From the NCBI GenBank assembly GCA_963970005.1, contig CAXAMN010026794.1:388460-452459 (forward strand): a stretch of 64,000 bases of DNA, in the 5' to 3' direction. This DNA is from Durusdinium trenchii (lineage: Eukaryota > Sar > Dinophyceae > Suessiales > Symbiodiniaceae). Shown piece after piece: positions 55,763 to 64,000 of this stretch. Position numbers and translations under genes: made by a program. Within the stretch, counting starts at the first letter, position 1. Every line of letters starts with the position of its first letter. The notes beneath the pieces are model-generated. The model made no database searches. It was not told the origin of the DNA and saw only the letters and a program-made list of their open reading frames with translations.

Positions 55763-56134
55763 TCAAGCACACGTGGCAATGCGGATTTGCTGTCCACTTG
55801 AGTAGTGGGGACAGCATTCTGCAAAATGCAGAACCCTACCAGCTGGTGTCATGCGCAATTTCTGCATGCGTGCTTCCAGCTTTGTGCTGTACTTCTCAGC
55901 GATCTCTCGCTCTTGCAGAAACTTTGCTACATGTTCCTTCATCTTCTTCATGTCCTGTTCGAGTTCCTCTATGTACAGGTCTTTCAAGAAGCGTTCATTC
56001 TCAGCTTCTTGCAGCTCTTGCTCAGCTCGAGCTTTGGATGGACGGTCACCCCATTCTGACACCTGGGTTTCCTGATCCACCCTTTCGACCTGCACGCTCA
56101 TGTAGATCTTCTTGATCTGGATCACGGCCTTCAC
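55763..56134 (-). pseudogene. coiled-coil region after RNase H
   Basis: About 123 codons with a strongly charged heptad pattern (KARAEQELQEAENERFLKDL, EELEQDMKKMKEHVAKF). It is one frame away from the upstream RNase H reading frame and starts around its stop, with no ATG at the start. It does not match a standard copia domain. It could be the end of the polyprotein after a frameshift or a separate small product. Confidence 0.5.
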
Positions 56135-56601
56135 ATTTTCTCCTTCATGTAGGTCTTCGTGCCATCTAGGAACTCATTGGTGTAGTTCCAGAGCCAAGTG
56201 ATCAGGCTCAAGGCCCCGATGCAAGCGCAAGTGCATAGCATCATCCAAATCCAATCACTCTTCTCATCCTCCTTCACTTCTGTTGAAGCGCTGCTCACCT
56301 TGTCAATCGTGGCAAGCAGCATCAGGAGTCCAATCCTGAAATCTTTGCTCTTCCCGAACTTCTTCATGCCTTGCTTCAACTGGTACTCATTCTCGATCTC
56401 GCGGAACTCCGGCTCACCCACGCGGTCACCTATGGAGTCCACCATATGGAGCATAAATTGTAGACCACGGAGTCGTTTCTTCGGCAAGTTCTTGGTGCCA
56501 ATGTCGGCGCTGTTGAGGTCTTTTGGGATTGGTGCCACTGAGAGGATCTTCTCACTCTCCTTCTGTTGAATCCACAGCATTGAGGCGTCCAAATGCCTCA
56601 C
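56131..56601 (-). pseudogene. RNase H C-terminal part with extra membrane segment
   Basis: Opens in the final part of copia RNase H (HLDASMLWIQQ, then DLNSADIGTKNL, matching the family's ADI-x-TK end). It continues for about 110 residues beyond the usual end, including a hydrophobic segment WIWMMLCTCACIGALSLITW flanked by charged residues. Standard Ty1/copia polyproteins stop shortly after the TK motif. Confidence 0.7.
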
Positions 56602-57265
56602 ACGGCCGGGCTGCTGAGCTATCGGATCTCGCTTTCATCTTGCAAGCACCTCCAGTGATCTTATTCCAGAGGTGTCTCACCAGCATGCCCTCTGAGCATC
56701 CAGCCACCAGTGCCATGAACTCGCTCTCCCCGGAGGAAAGGGCGATGGCCTTCTGGCTCCTGGCCTTGCTATCGATGCGGTTGCCATCCAGGAACACTCG
56801 CATCGAAGATGTCGACTTTCTATCATCCTTGTTTCTGCATGGTCTGAATCTGTGACGATCTCCACCAGGTGCTCCTCTGCATCTCTGCATCTTCTACTTC
56901 CTCAATCTCCCTGAAGTCCATCATCGACTGGCCCTTCTTGCGTTTCTCAAGCCTCACGCCATATCCTCCAGTTCCAAAGAGGTAGGAACAGGTGTGCCAA
57001 GCATTCTTCAAAGCGTGCTTTGTGGGCTTTGCCATGTGTCGGGCCAAGCACTGGATGGCATACTGTGCATCACCGGTCGTTCACCAGCCATATACATGAG
57101 ACGCCCCACAATGCTTCTGTATTTTGTGATCTCGGCCCCTTCCAAGACCTCTGAGTCATCTTTTGCATCCAAAGAGGTTTTTCTGTAGAACTTGGAGTAG
57201 AGGTCAATGTCCTTCTCGAAGCTATCATATTGCTTTCTCATGCCCAAGTTGAACTGTCTCTTCAC
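56552..57265 (-). pseudogene. reverse transcriptase C-terminus and RNase H N-terminus
   Basis: Three successive frames carry KYRSIVGRLMYMAGERP (the copia YRS-x-VG-x-L-x-Y block), MAKPTKHALKNAWH..YLFGT, and then the RNase H pieces EIVTDSDHA (first catalytic Asp), DRKSTSSMRVFLDG and AIALSSGESEFMAL (catalytic Glu). At least two frameshifts separate them. Confidence 0.85.
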
Positions 57266-57306
57266 GTAGAAGAACTTGTCTCCTTGTCAAAATGGGCCTT
57301 TCCTTT

Positions 57307-58063
57307 CTACATTCCACTGCTTCTCCTCCTTGAAGTTTGGATCAGCTCTCTCACTTTGTCCTCTCGCCCAACCATGAACACGTCCTCAACGTGCACCGTG
57401 AGGTATAGGAGGTTGGGCATCAGCATCAAAGTAGGCTGCATCAGATCCTGCTCCATTCCAAAGTCCCTGCACGCAGGTGCAAACAGACCGAACCATTGCC
57501 GCTGTTCTCTGGCCTGGAAGGCATCTGAGGAGTTTGTAGATGCGGTCATCAATCTGCACATAAGCATTCTCAGCTGTCGGTTGTGCCGCCATGACAAAGG
57601 CGTCCTTGATGTCCAAGGTAACCACCACGAACTCGCTCCTCACGTTCAGCAAATAGTGCGTCAACATCTTTGGCAGCATCATCATTGATGTGGGTGCAAA
57701 CGTTGCCTCAAGATCTATGCTGTTTCTGAACTGCCGGGCTACTTGTCGCGCTCTTCGAAACCATCCTCCTCTCTCTAAGCGATGCTTTCAGCACATGACC
57801 ATCTTCGTGCTGATGATGTATCCGTCTGTCTGTACGACTTCTGCCCGATCTGTCTCTATCATGGCTGGCATCTCCAACATTCTTTGGATCTCAGTGTTGC
57901 ATGCTTCCTTGTCAAGTAGTTCAAGCTCTCCCGGAGTCACCTCAGGAGGGTCATCTCCTTCTTCTCCTCCATAAACCATCCATTGCTCCTCAAGTAGTTC
58001 ACCTGGCATCAGTTCCATGTCCACATCTTCATTTCCATGAGGCTCAACTGCAATTGCGTCCAC
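57307..58063 (-). pseudogene. reverse transcriptase N-terminal and palm region
   Basis: Contains EAMxxE-type upstream residues, then VVTLDIKDAFVMA (first catalytic Asp in the DIKDAF block), RIYKLLRCLPGQR (K-x-L-x-G-L-x-Q equivalent) and, after a frame change near 57.5 kb, LTVHVEDVFMVG. The usual box is (Y/H)VDD; here the first Asp is Glu (GAG GAC), which would be expected to weaken catalysis. Confidence 0.85.
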
Positions 58064-58147
58064 TCCCGCATAATGCGGCGGATATACAGATGGCCGGTGT
58101 TGTGCGACGGGGACATTCTTGGTGAACCTTCTGCCTCTGTCCTTGCC

Positions 58148-58600
58148 TCATCTCCTTCCTCTTTCAACTCGCCCTTTCTTCTCCTCACTCTCCTCAACTG
58201 CCTCTCCTTGCCTCTTCTCTGCGTGCTTTCTTGGGGACTCTGATGCATCAAGTTTCTTACTCTCCCTTTCGCCTTCACTCTTCTCCTCCTCAGACAACTG
58301 CCTCTTCATTTGTGCGTTCGTCGGTGTCCTTGGTGCAGCAGCTGATGATGGGCCACCCATTGTCAATGTAATCCCAGGTGTCATAGGCTGACACCCTGGT
58401 GCTGCTGTGACTACACCTGTGGCCACATCCTGAGCAATGGCCGTCAGCTCCTCTTCACTGGCTTCCATTTCCAGGGTTGGCTGGCGATACCGCTGTGCTT
58501 GTCCAGCATGCTTCATCAGAATGCCTTGTGCTGAACAACTCCCTGGCAATCCCTTCGCAGTGAAGATCTCAGGGCCACTGAAACTGTCTTCAGGTGACAA
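58148..58600 (-). pseudogene. polyprotein linker between integrase and reverse transcriptase
   Basis: About 150 codons of polar, Glu/Lys/Ser-rich sequence (EEELTAIAQDVATGV, KRQLSEEEKSEGERESKKL). Copia elements have a low-complexity linker here. No domain of its own. Confidence 0.6.
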
Positions 58601-59360
58601 CCTGCACGCTTAAACAGCACACTTTCTCCAAACAAAGCCAGCTTCCCTTCGTAGCTTGTCCTGCTGACTCCATCCAATATACTCTGAACCGGTTGATCAG
58701 GAACGAGGCGCGCTTAAATGACCACGTCAAAACTTCCTTCAATGTTGATGCGGGCCTTGTCCTCTGCATACCAGCGCAAGCCTGCACTGCCCGCTCAACC
58801 TTGCCATTCGAAGCATGTTGACCAGCGCCCGTGAGTCTGATCTCCGTCTTCATTCCAAGCACATTTCTGACTTGCTGACTTGCTGCACTGACCTGAGGAT
58901 CTGCCTCGTTGCCCTCTCACTGTCGGCCTGAATGATGCACGCGTCCCTGGCAGAGTTCTCCAAGGCAAACCTGACAATCTCCTCCGCGTTGGCCTTCGAA
59001 CTAGCAATGCCTGGCAGCGCCTTTCGTCGGGACTGGTACTGCGTGCATGGCCTTTGTTTCAGAGGATGTCATGATCAACACAGTGCCATGTTGATCCTGC
59101 CTCTCAATGACTTTCTCCTGCACTGGCTTCTCAGACCGATCTTCCTCTCCGGTGTAGGTGTAGCAGAAGTCAATCTGTATGATGTTCTTCCCGATGTCCT
59201 CTTTGTTCTCGGACTTCTCATGCTTGTCTTCCTTCGAGCGGCTTGCTGCACATGCTTGACACCAAGAGGCAAATGGCCAGTGCGTGACATTGCGCAGTTC
59301 CTGTTCAGCCAAACTGGGAAGTTTTGGCTGGCCCAATGTGATGGGTCTGCTTGTTCGCAA
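58590..59360 (-). pseudogene. integrase
   Basis: THWPFASWCQAC (end of the zinc-binding HHCC), then IQIDFCYTYTGEE with the first catalytic Asp, CIIQADSER with the second, and GQHASNGKVERAVQ with the catalytic Glu of D,D-35-E. The pieces are in at least two different frames (59001-59360 and 58590-58862 are in one frame; the second-Asp block is shifted). Confidence 0.85.
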
Positions 59361-59399
59361 CCGCCAAATGCATCTGGTTCTCGAGGTTCACCTTGAAAG

Positions 59400-59902
59400 C
59401 CACCAGCCTTTCCAACAACTTCTTCTTGCTTCCACTTTGCACGCCATCTGAAGCTCCTTCACGGTCATCTTGTCGGACAATATGACCTCATCTAGTTCCA
59501 CCTCCTGTGGCTGTTCTGCCACCACCATCTTCTCAACGTCGTGGAACATCTCTTGCGCCTCTAGTTATTCAATCTCCTCACCTTCGTCCTCTGACCATTC
59601 CACATAGGCGAAGGCGCCCTCTGTCAAAGGGTATACGGTGCAATGGCAATGGGGACCTCACTGCTGTTTTCCAGCTGCGTCCAGAACCCATCTTTCCCTT
59701 TAACCAGTGTCATTCTGGCCTTGTAGTCCTTCTCAATGCTGCTCACCAGCTGTGTTGCTACTGGATCGCTGTAGACAGCTACACCGTTGGGTAGACGGTG
59801 CCACCCAGGCGTCATCTCCAGCTCCTTGACATACTTGCTCAGGTAGCCCTGCAATGCTTGCACCCTTGCTGCATCCTCCTCTTCAGGCTTCTGCTGAGGC
59901 AC
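59400..59902 (-). pseudogene. polyprotein segment between protease and integrase
   Basis: One frame reads VQALQGYLSKYVKELEMTPG then WHRLPNGVAVYSDPVATQLV, the conserved block between protease and integrase in these elements. A further frame EGAFAYVEWSEDEGEEIE is closed by TAA near 59.56 kb and reopens with LEAQEMFHDVEKMVV. Confidence 0.65.
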
Positions 59903-60975
59903 CAGGCTCTCGCTCGCTCGTATAATATGCTTGCCTCACATTGCAGTGAATTTCTCTCGGTGTTCAGTGGGATGTCAACTGAGCGTCCTTCATGTCGTAG
60001 GCGCAGGCTGCCATCAACTTCGCCCAGGGACCAACCTCTCCTCAACAGCTTTCGAGCACAGAGGATTGGGTGGTGGACGTTTCCCAGGACGAAATCCTCG
60101 TAGATCTCGATGGTCTTTCCAATCCTGTCCACCATTCTGATCTTCGCTCTCGTCATCCCATCATGGGCAATCTTTCGCCCTTGAGCGTCCACCATCTTCA
60201 GGCCACCATCTCCTTCTCGTCGTTCTCCAACACTTGCGTAGTCCTGTGGCAGTACAGAAATGTCTGCACCGCTGTCCAATGTGATCAAGCAACTCCCAGT
60301 CGCCGCATCGCGTTGCATCCTCACCATGCTCACGATCATCTCCTCTTCTTCAACATCTTGCAGATCCATGGCCACTATAGCCACATCATCTGGCACTTCC
60401 ACTGTCGGCTCAAAACGCTCTTGGTACTCGAACTCATCAATGTCATAGAACTCCTCTGTCTCATAGAGCTCCACTGTCACCATGCCCACACGCCACGGAA
60501 AGTTATCTCCTTGCTCCTCTTGTGGCGTGGTCAAGTCGAAGACTTCCAGTGACGCTGCATCAGGCGGGGTCTGCAGTCTCACCATCTTCCCTGAGGCTGT
60601 CGTCATCGTAGCTCCTCCACCAGTGTTGCCGGTAGATGATGAGCTGGCCCCTCCAGGATTCTGTTGCTCTTCAACCTGGTTCGCTCGCTTCCAACATTCA
60701 CGAGCAAAATGGCCTGTCTTGCCACAAATGTGACAGGCGCCACTCTTTGCTCCTTTGCTTCCCTTCTCACTCGTCTTTCCTTTCTTTCCTGGACCTTTGT
60801 CCCAGAAGCTCTTTCCTTTGTCGGCTCCTTTCCAAGAGCCTTTGCCATCCTTGCCATACTTCCCTTTCTCCTTGCCCTTGTCCTTTCCTTTGGTGTCTTT
60901 GCCTTTTCCTTTCGAGTCTTTCTTGCCCTTGCCAACCTTCCCAACATAGTCAAATTCATGGGGTCGCTTCGTCAC
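59839..60975 (-). CDS. zinc knuckle and aspartic protease ORF
   Basis: 378 codons, the longest intact frame of the element. Residues about 10-75 are a Lys/Gly-rich nucleic-acid-binding stretch, followed near residue 85 by a CCHC zinc knuckle (CHICGKTGHFAREC). The protease active site follows at about residue 232 (LDSGADISVLP). The frame overlaps the end of gag by about 20 bases at +1, which could be programmed frameshifting or an indel. Confidence 0.88.
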   Translation of the reverse strand: MTKRPHEFDYVGKVGKGKKDSKGKGKDTKGKDKGKEKGKYGKDGKGSWKGADKGKSFWDKGPGKKGKTSEKGSKGAKSGACHICGKTGHFARECWKRANQVEEQQNPGGASSSSTGNTGGGATMTTASGKMVRLQTPPDAASLEVFDLTTPQEEQGDNFPWRVGMVTVELYETEEFYDIDEFEYQERFEPTVEVPDDVAIVAMDLQDVEEEEMIVSMVRMQRDAATGSCLITLDSGADISVLPQDYASVGERREGDGGLKMVDAQGRKIAHDGMTRAKIRMVDRIGKTIEIYEDFVLGNVHHPILCARKLLRRGWSLGEVDGSLRLRHEGRSVDIPLNTERNSLQCEASILYERARAWCLSRSLKRRMQQGCKHCRAT

Positions 60976-61927
60976 CGGTGGTCCTGGTGGGAAGCATCAA
61001 CGAATTTGCAGAATCCCACTTGGTCGTCACCGCCTCAAGCTGGATGATCCTGTCTTTGAGTTGCTCATAGGTTGTTGTATCTGTGAGCCATAGATGGAGG
61101 TGTTGGCGAATCTGCAAAGGGCAGGCTAGTAGGATGGATGCCACTTTTGTGAAATGCGCTCGTACTCCAAGACCAAGGCCTCGAACTGCGGCAGTTGCTC
61201 TGACACTGTCTGAATGCGGGACAACTGGCTGAGCAGGGCCAGTGCCCTGCCCCTTGTCGCCAGTCGCTTTCGTCTCATCGGTCATGTCCTCGAAGTTGTA
61301 GTTGGCATCAACATTGTTCTCGACCATGTCCATGCTGGCCGCCATTGAAGGGTCCCATCCCTTCACATAGTTGAGGAAACCAAATTTCCAGTCTCCCCAC
61401 AACTTGAGCTCTGCATCTCTTCCATCGGGCTTGAAGACATCCGGCGCTTTTAGATGCCTTGCCCATCCTTGTGTTGATTGGTTCAACGCCAACCTCTCCA
61501 AGGCCGTTGCCACTTGTCGTAGGCTCTTCTGCCATCGACCTCAGCCCAATGACCTTGGGGATGAATGTCTTCGTCTCCACAGGGGCAAGGGGTGTAGGTG
61601 CTCCAAATACCAATCCAGCGTATGCCGGATGTCCCAAAAGCGCCAGTTGTACACTAGCTCACTCAACTGGTCCTCCTCGGCGCTGTCTCTCAAAGCCTCG
61701 ATGCGCTTCACGAATTTCCACTTCGTCGGCACCACCACAATCACCTCTTTCAGCTCCGACTGGTCTTGCCTTCTTGCCACCAGCAATGAAGCTCTCACGG
61801 CCTTTTCACTTCTTATCCACTTGATCTTCCTCAGGTGCTCCTCAGTCTCCACCACCAATGTATGGATCCTTCTCACTCGTGCTTTGCTGGTCAGCGGCGA
61901 GATGGAGTTGGCCCGGTAGTACTGCAC
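60956..61927 (-). pseudogene. gag
   Basis: The capsid-type region reads ALERLALNQSTQGWARHLK, APDVFKPDG and LWGDWKFGFLNYVKGW, followed by helices with LLACPLQIRQHLHLWL, typical of copia gag in which a short DVF-x-G segment precedes the capsid helices. The upstream part (from MQYYRANSISPL) is in the same frame but ends at TGA at 61541. The connecting stretch is readable only in another frame, so two frameshifts or an ORF boundary lie near 61.5-61.6 kb. Confidence 0.78.
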
Positions 61928-62134
61928 TTCCTGGCTTGTTGTTGCTGTTCCAACTCCGCCGGCGAGACCAGCTAATAGCAGCAGCTCAGTGAGCCAAATC
62001 GAAGTGAAGGAAGGTCCACCCCTGGATCGTGTAGATCTCCTTGTCCACGTCGTAGTGGATGCCGTAGAGCTTCCGCTCGTGGTGGTGCTCGTGGTGCCAC
62101 GTGGGTAACGGAGCCCCGGTTCAGTACGACCAGG

Positions 62135-62146
62135 GCTCCGCTACCA
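62135..62146 (-). other. primer-binding site
   Basis: TGGTAGCGGAGC directly inside the 5' LTR. TGGTA... is the complement of the 3' end of initiator methionine tRNA used by Ty1/copia elements. The next bases form a 7-bp stem (GGAGCCC/GGGCTCC). Confidence 0.8.
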
Positions 62147-62271
62147 TGAAACGGTGCGGGCGCGCTTTTCCGAAAGGAAACTTGGGCCTAATGGCCAAGT
62201 CGGTTCATGAGCTTCACATGAGCTTCACATGTGCTTGACTGGCTGCTACCTTCCTTGCCTAGAATCTGTCA
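62147..62271 (-). repeat. 5' LTR, 125 bp
   Basis: Identical by eye to 55626-55750. It should carry the element's promoter, although no TATA box is clear. Confidence 0.95.
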
Positions 62272-62276
62272 ATGTA
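62272..62276. repeat. target-site duplication, right copy
   Basis: ATGTA, matching 55621-55625. Confidence 0.88.
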
Positions 62277-63790
62277 TGTATATATGCTTTCCGGAAAAAA
62301 AACGGACAAACCGGGCAGGAAAAGGTTGCCTGGCTTAGTGATTGGTTCAATCCTCGGATTTACAAGAGGAGCAGGAGGAACATTTGGTGGCACATCTGGA
62401 TGTTGCTAGCAGGTCTTAAGGACAAACCGTGCTTTAACATAGCCAAAGACTGCACTGGGATGTTTCACGAACAAGTATATTATATATATATATATGACCC
62501 CCAAGCACCCCTAATCTCAACGGTGACCTCCATCATCAAATGCCTTGTTGACACCCCCAAAAAAGGTGACAACGGTATGAGCTTCAAAACCGCAAATGGC
62601 TTTGGTTTCTACTTCCGCTGAGTGACATACTCGCAAACTCCACTTTTTCTCCCTCTTTGCGCAGTGCATTGTGTCCCTGGTTGCGCCCACATGTCGCTCG
62701 AAAGGATACAGAAGAAACATTTTCGACTGGGCCCCTTGATCGATTGTTTGATCGAAGGTCCCCAAGCTTACCCAAAGGTATGCAGGGGTACCAGTGGCCA
62801 GTGCTAGGCAGACAAAACCGCAGTTACCGCAGGGTTATGAGCCTCTGCGGATCTCAGTTGAACCAAAAATCACGGGAACGAGCAACGGCGAAACCCAAGG
62901 GATTGGAGTAGAGTGGTGCAAACAATGTATTTCAAGCGGCGCTTACTGAACACAATCTGAAAACCTTCAAATAAACCCGCAAAACTGGGTGTAACAATTA
63001 CATCAAAAAATATTGTTCCACTCAGTCACCACTCACGTTAACATGTTGAATCGGATCAATTGGGCATAGTAACGTCCTGGCCCAGTTTTGGACACATATT
63101 GTAAAATAGAATTACTATTGTTACATTATTCTTGCATACTCTATGCATTTCAAGATGTCCACCAAATGCACAAATCTTAAGAAAATTATGAGGGCCTAAG
63201 CCGCAAACATCTGTATTCCCTTCTACACGAGGGTGTTTCCACTTCCATGGAAAAGTTCTTCACCTGTTGCTAGAGTCTTACCAAAACCGTTTGAGGCGAT
63301 CACCAAGTCCTTTAAACATATCGACATGTATGAGTTTTTGAACCGTCTCCCAAACAAACGCCTCCCGTGTCGGGGATGGAGGGTAGAATCGGACTCTTCG
63401 GGTATCCGTGGCAGCCACCAACGCAAGATACGCGAGATCAAACACCTAGTCAAGGTATACACAGGCGCAAAGTTGCAAGGTCTTCACTTCCCCTATTGAT
63501 CAAATAAGTTGCAAAATATTGAAACAAATAGCTCTACTTCGAGTGATCCCATCAAAGACGATTTGGAAGAAGGTAGGGTACATGTATTGACAGACTATAG
63601 CCTGATAAATGCGGATATGCGGGACGCTTTTTACGGCATCAACTCTGGCTTGTGCTCTGACACATCATCTATCATAAAGGCCTGTGTTCTGACGTGCTAG
63701 TTACTAGTTGGCGTGTGTTCTGGTATTTTTGCCGTCCGACATGTGATGTAAAATATGGACTGATTTTTGTTCTGGCATGTGCTCTTTATG
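62277..63790. other. no supportable gene
   Basis: AT-rich DNA with a TA tract near 62.48 kb. Open frames at 63.22-63.50 kb exist on both strands (for example IASNGFGKTLATGEELFHGS on the minus), but I could not tie them to a family or to splice sites. Confidence 0.4.
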
Positions 63791-63795
63791 TAGAG

Positions 63796-64000
63796 TTATG
63801 AGTGCCCACTGCGATCTGGAGCTTGCGCTTGAGGTCCAAGAGTTCCCATTGCAATTTGGAGCTTGCGCTTGAGGGGGATCTGGCGCTTGCTGCTGGGGTC
63901 CGGGAGTGCCCTGTGCGATCTAGCGCTTGGTTTACTGCGATTTGGCGCTTGCAGTTGCGGTCCGGTAGTGCCCACAGCGATCTGGCGCTTGCTGTGCAGG
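63796..64000. repeat. tandem repeat array, runs off the window
   Basis: Diverged units containing GCGATCTGGCGCTTGC followed by a variable GGTCC(G/A)(A/G)GAGTGCCCA spacer. Unit length varies (about 30-65 bp). Confidence 0.75.

Larger units (their letters stand above)
55626..62271 (-). mobile_element. Ty1/copia LTR retrotransposon, 6646 bp
   Basis: Structurally complete element read on the minus strand: 5' LTR 62147-62271, primer-binding site, gag, zinc knuckle and aspartic protease, integrase, reverse transcriptase, RNase H, a membrane-segment and coiled-coil region, polypurine tract, 3' LTR 55626-55750. Integrase before reverse transcriptase is the Ty1/copia order. The two 125-bp LTRs are identical by eye and a 5-bp duplication ATGTA flanks the element, so insertion is recent. 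The coding region nevertheless changes frame about ten times and has internal stops, and the reverse transcriptase box is VED rather than VDD. The copy is therefore probably defective, mobilised in trans, or carries sequence errors. Confidence 0.95.

Noticed and set aside
62229-62621. ORF beginning MCLTGCYLPCLESV, also seen at 55708
   Set aside because: The shared N terminus is simply the end of the LTR.

Overview
The window reads as nuclear DNA of a dinoflagellate, most likely a coral symbiont of the Symbiodiniaceae. No long single-exon cellular gene is present. Short GC-rich coding islands (30-200 bp) lie 0.5-3 kb apart in AT-richer DNA. Where protein domains allow the islands to be joined, introns start with GT, GC or GA and end in AG followed by an exonic G, which is the known dinoflagellate splice pattern. 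Other pointers are a TTTAGGG interstitial telomere block (15046-15077), a 15-base spliced-leader-like tract (20477-20491), many microsatellites and a Ty1/copia element. The organism call is inference from these features.

Layout. 0-11 kb: one likely minus-strand exon resembling the RNA polymerase I largest subunit (about 1.09-1.21 kb), several unresolved GC-rich islands and an assembly gap (7257-7656) inside GGCC-rich palindromic repeats. 11.0-23.6 kb: a minus-strand amino-acid transporter gene (Aa_trans/SLC36-SLC38-like fold) with eight recognisable exons. 29.1-30.4 kb: a minus-strand J-domain (DnaJ) gene whose J domain is rebuilt exactly from three exons. 31.6-49.5 kb, perhaps starting near 55.5 kb: a minus-strand superfamily I UvrD-like DNA helicase in many very small exons, with motifs I, Ia, II, III, IV, V and VI in the correct order. 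All recognised cellular genes are on the minus strand, as expected for unidirectional dinoflagellate gene arrays.

55.6-62.3 kb: a complete-looking Ty1/copia LTR retrotransposon on the minus strand. It has identical 125-bp LTRs, a 5-bp target duplication ATGTA, a primer-binding site and a polypurine tract. It codes for gag, zinc knuckle, protease, integrase, reverse transcriptase and RNase H, followed by an unusual membrane-segment and coiled-coil region. Its coding frame is broken many times although the LTRs are identical.

The rest is intron and intergenic DNA with short TA-flanked foldback elements (34.3, 44.7, 53.2 kb), a 21-bp minisatellite coding a 7-residue period (0.7 and 54.8-55.0 kb), strand-asymmetric A/T blocks (42.2-42.9, 52.0-52.4 kb) and a tandem array running off the right end. 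The three best-supported cellular genes (transporter, chaperone cofactor, DNA helicase) have no obvious shared pathway. The exon models come from reading splice signals by eye and are incomplete.
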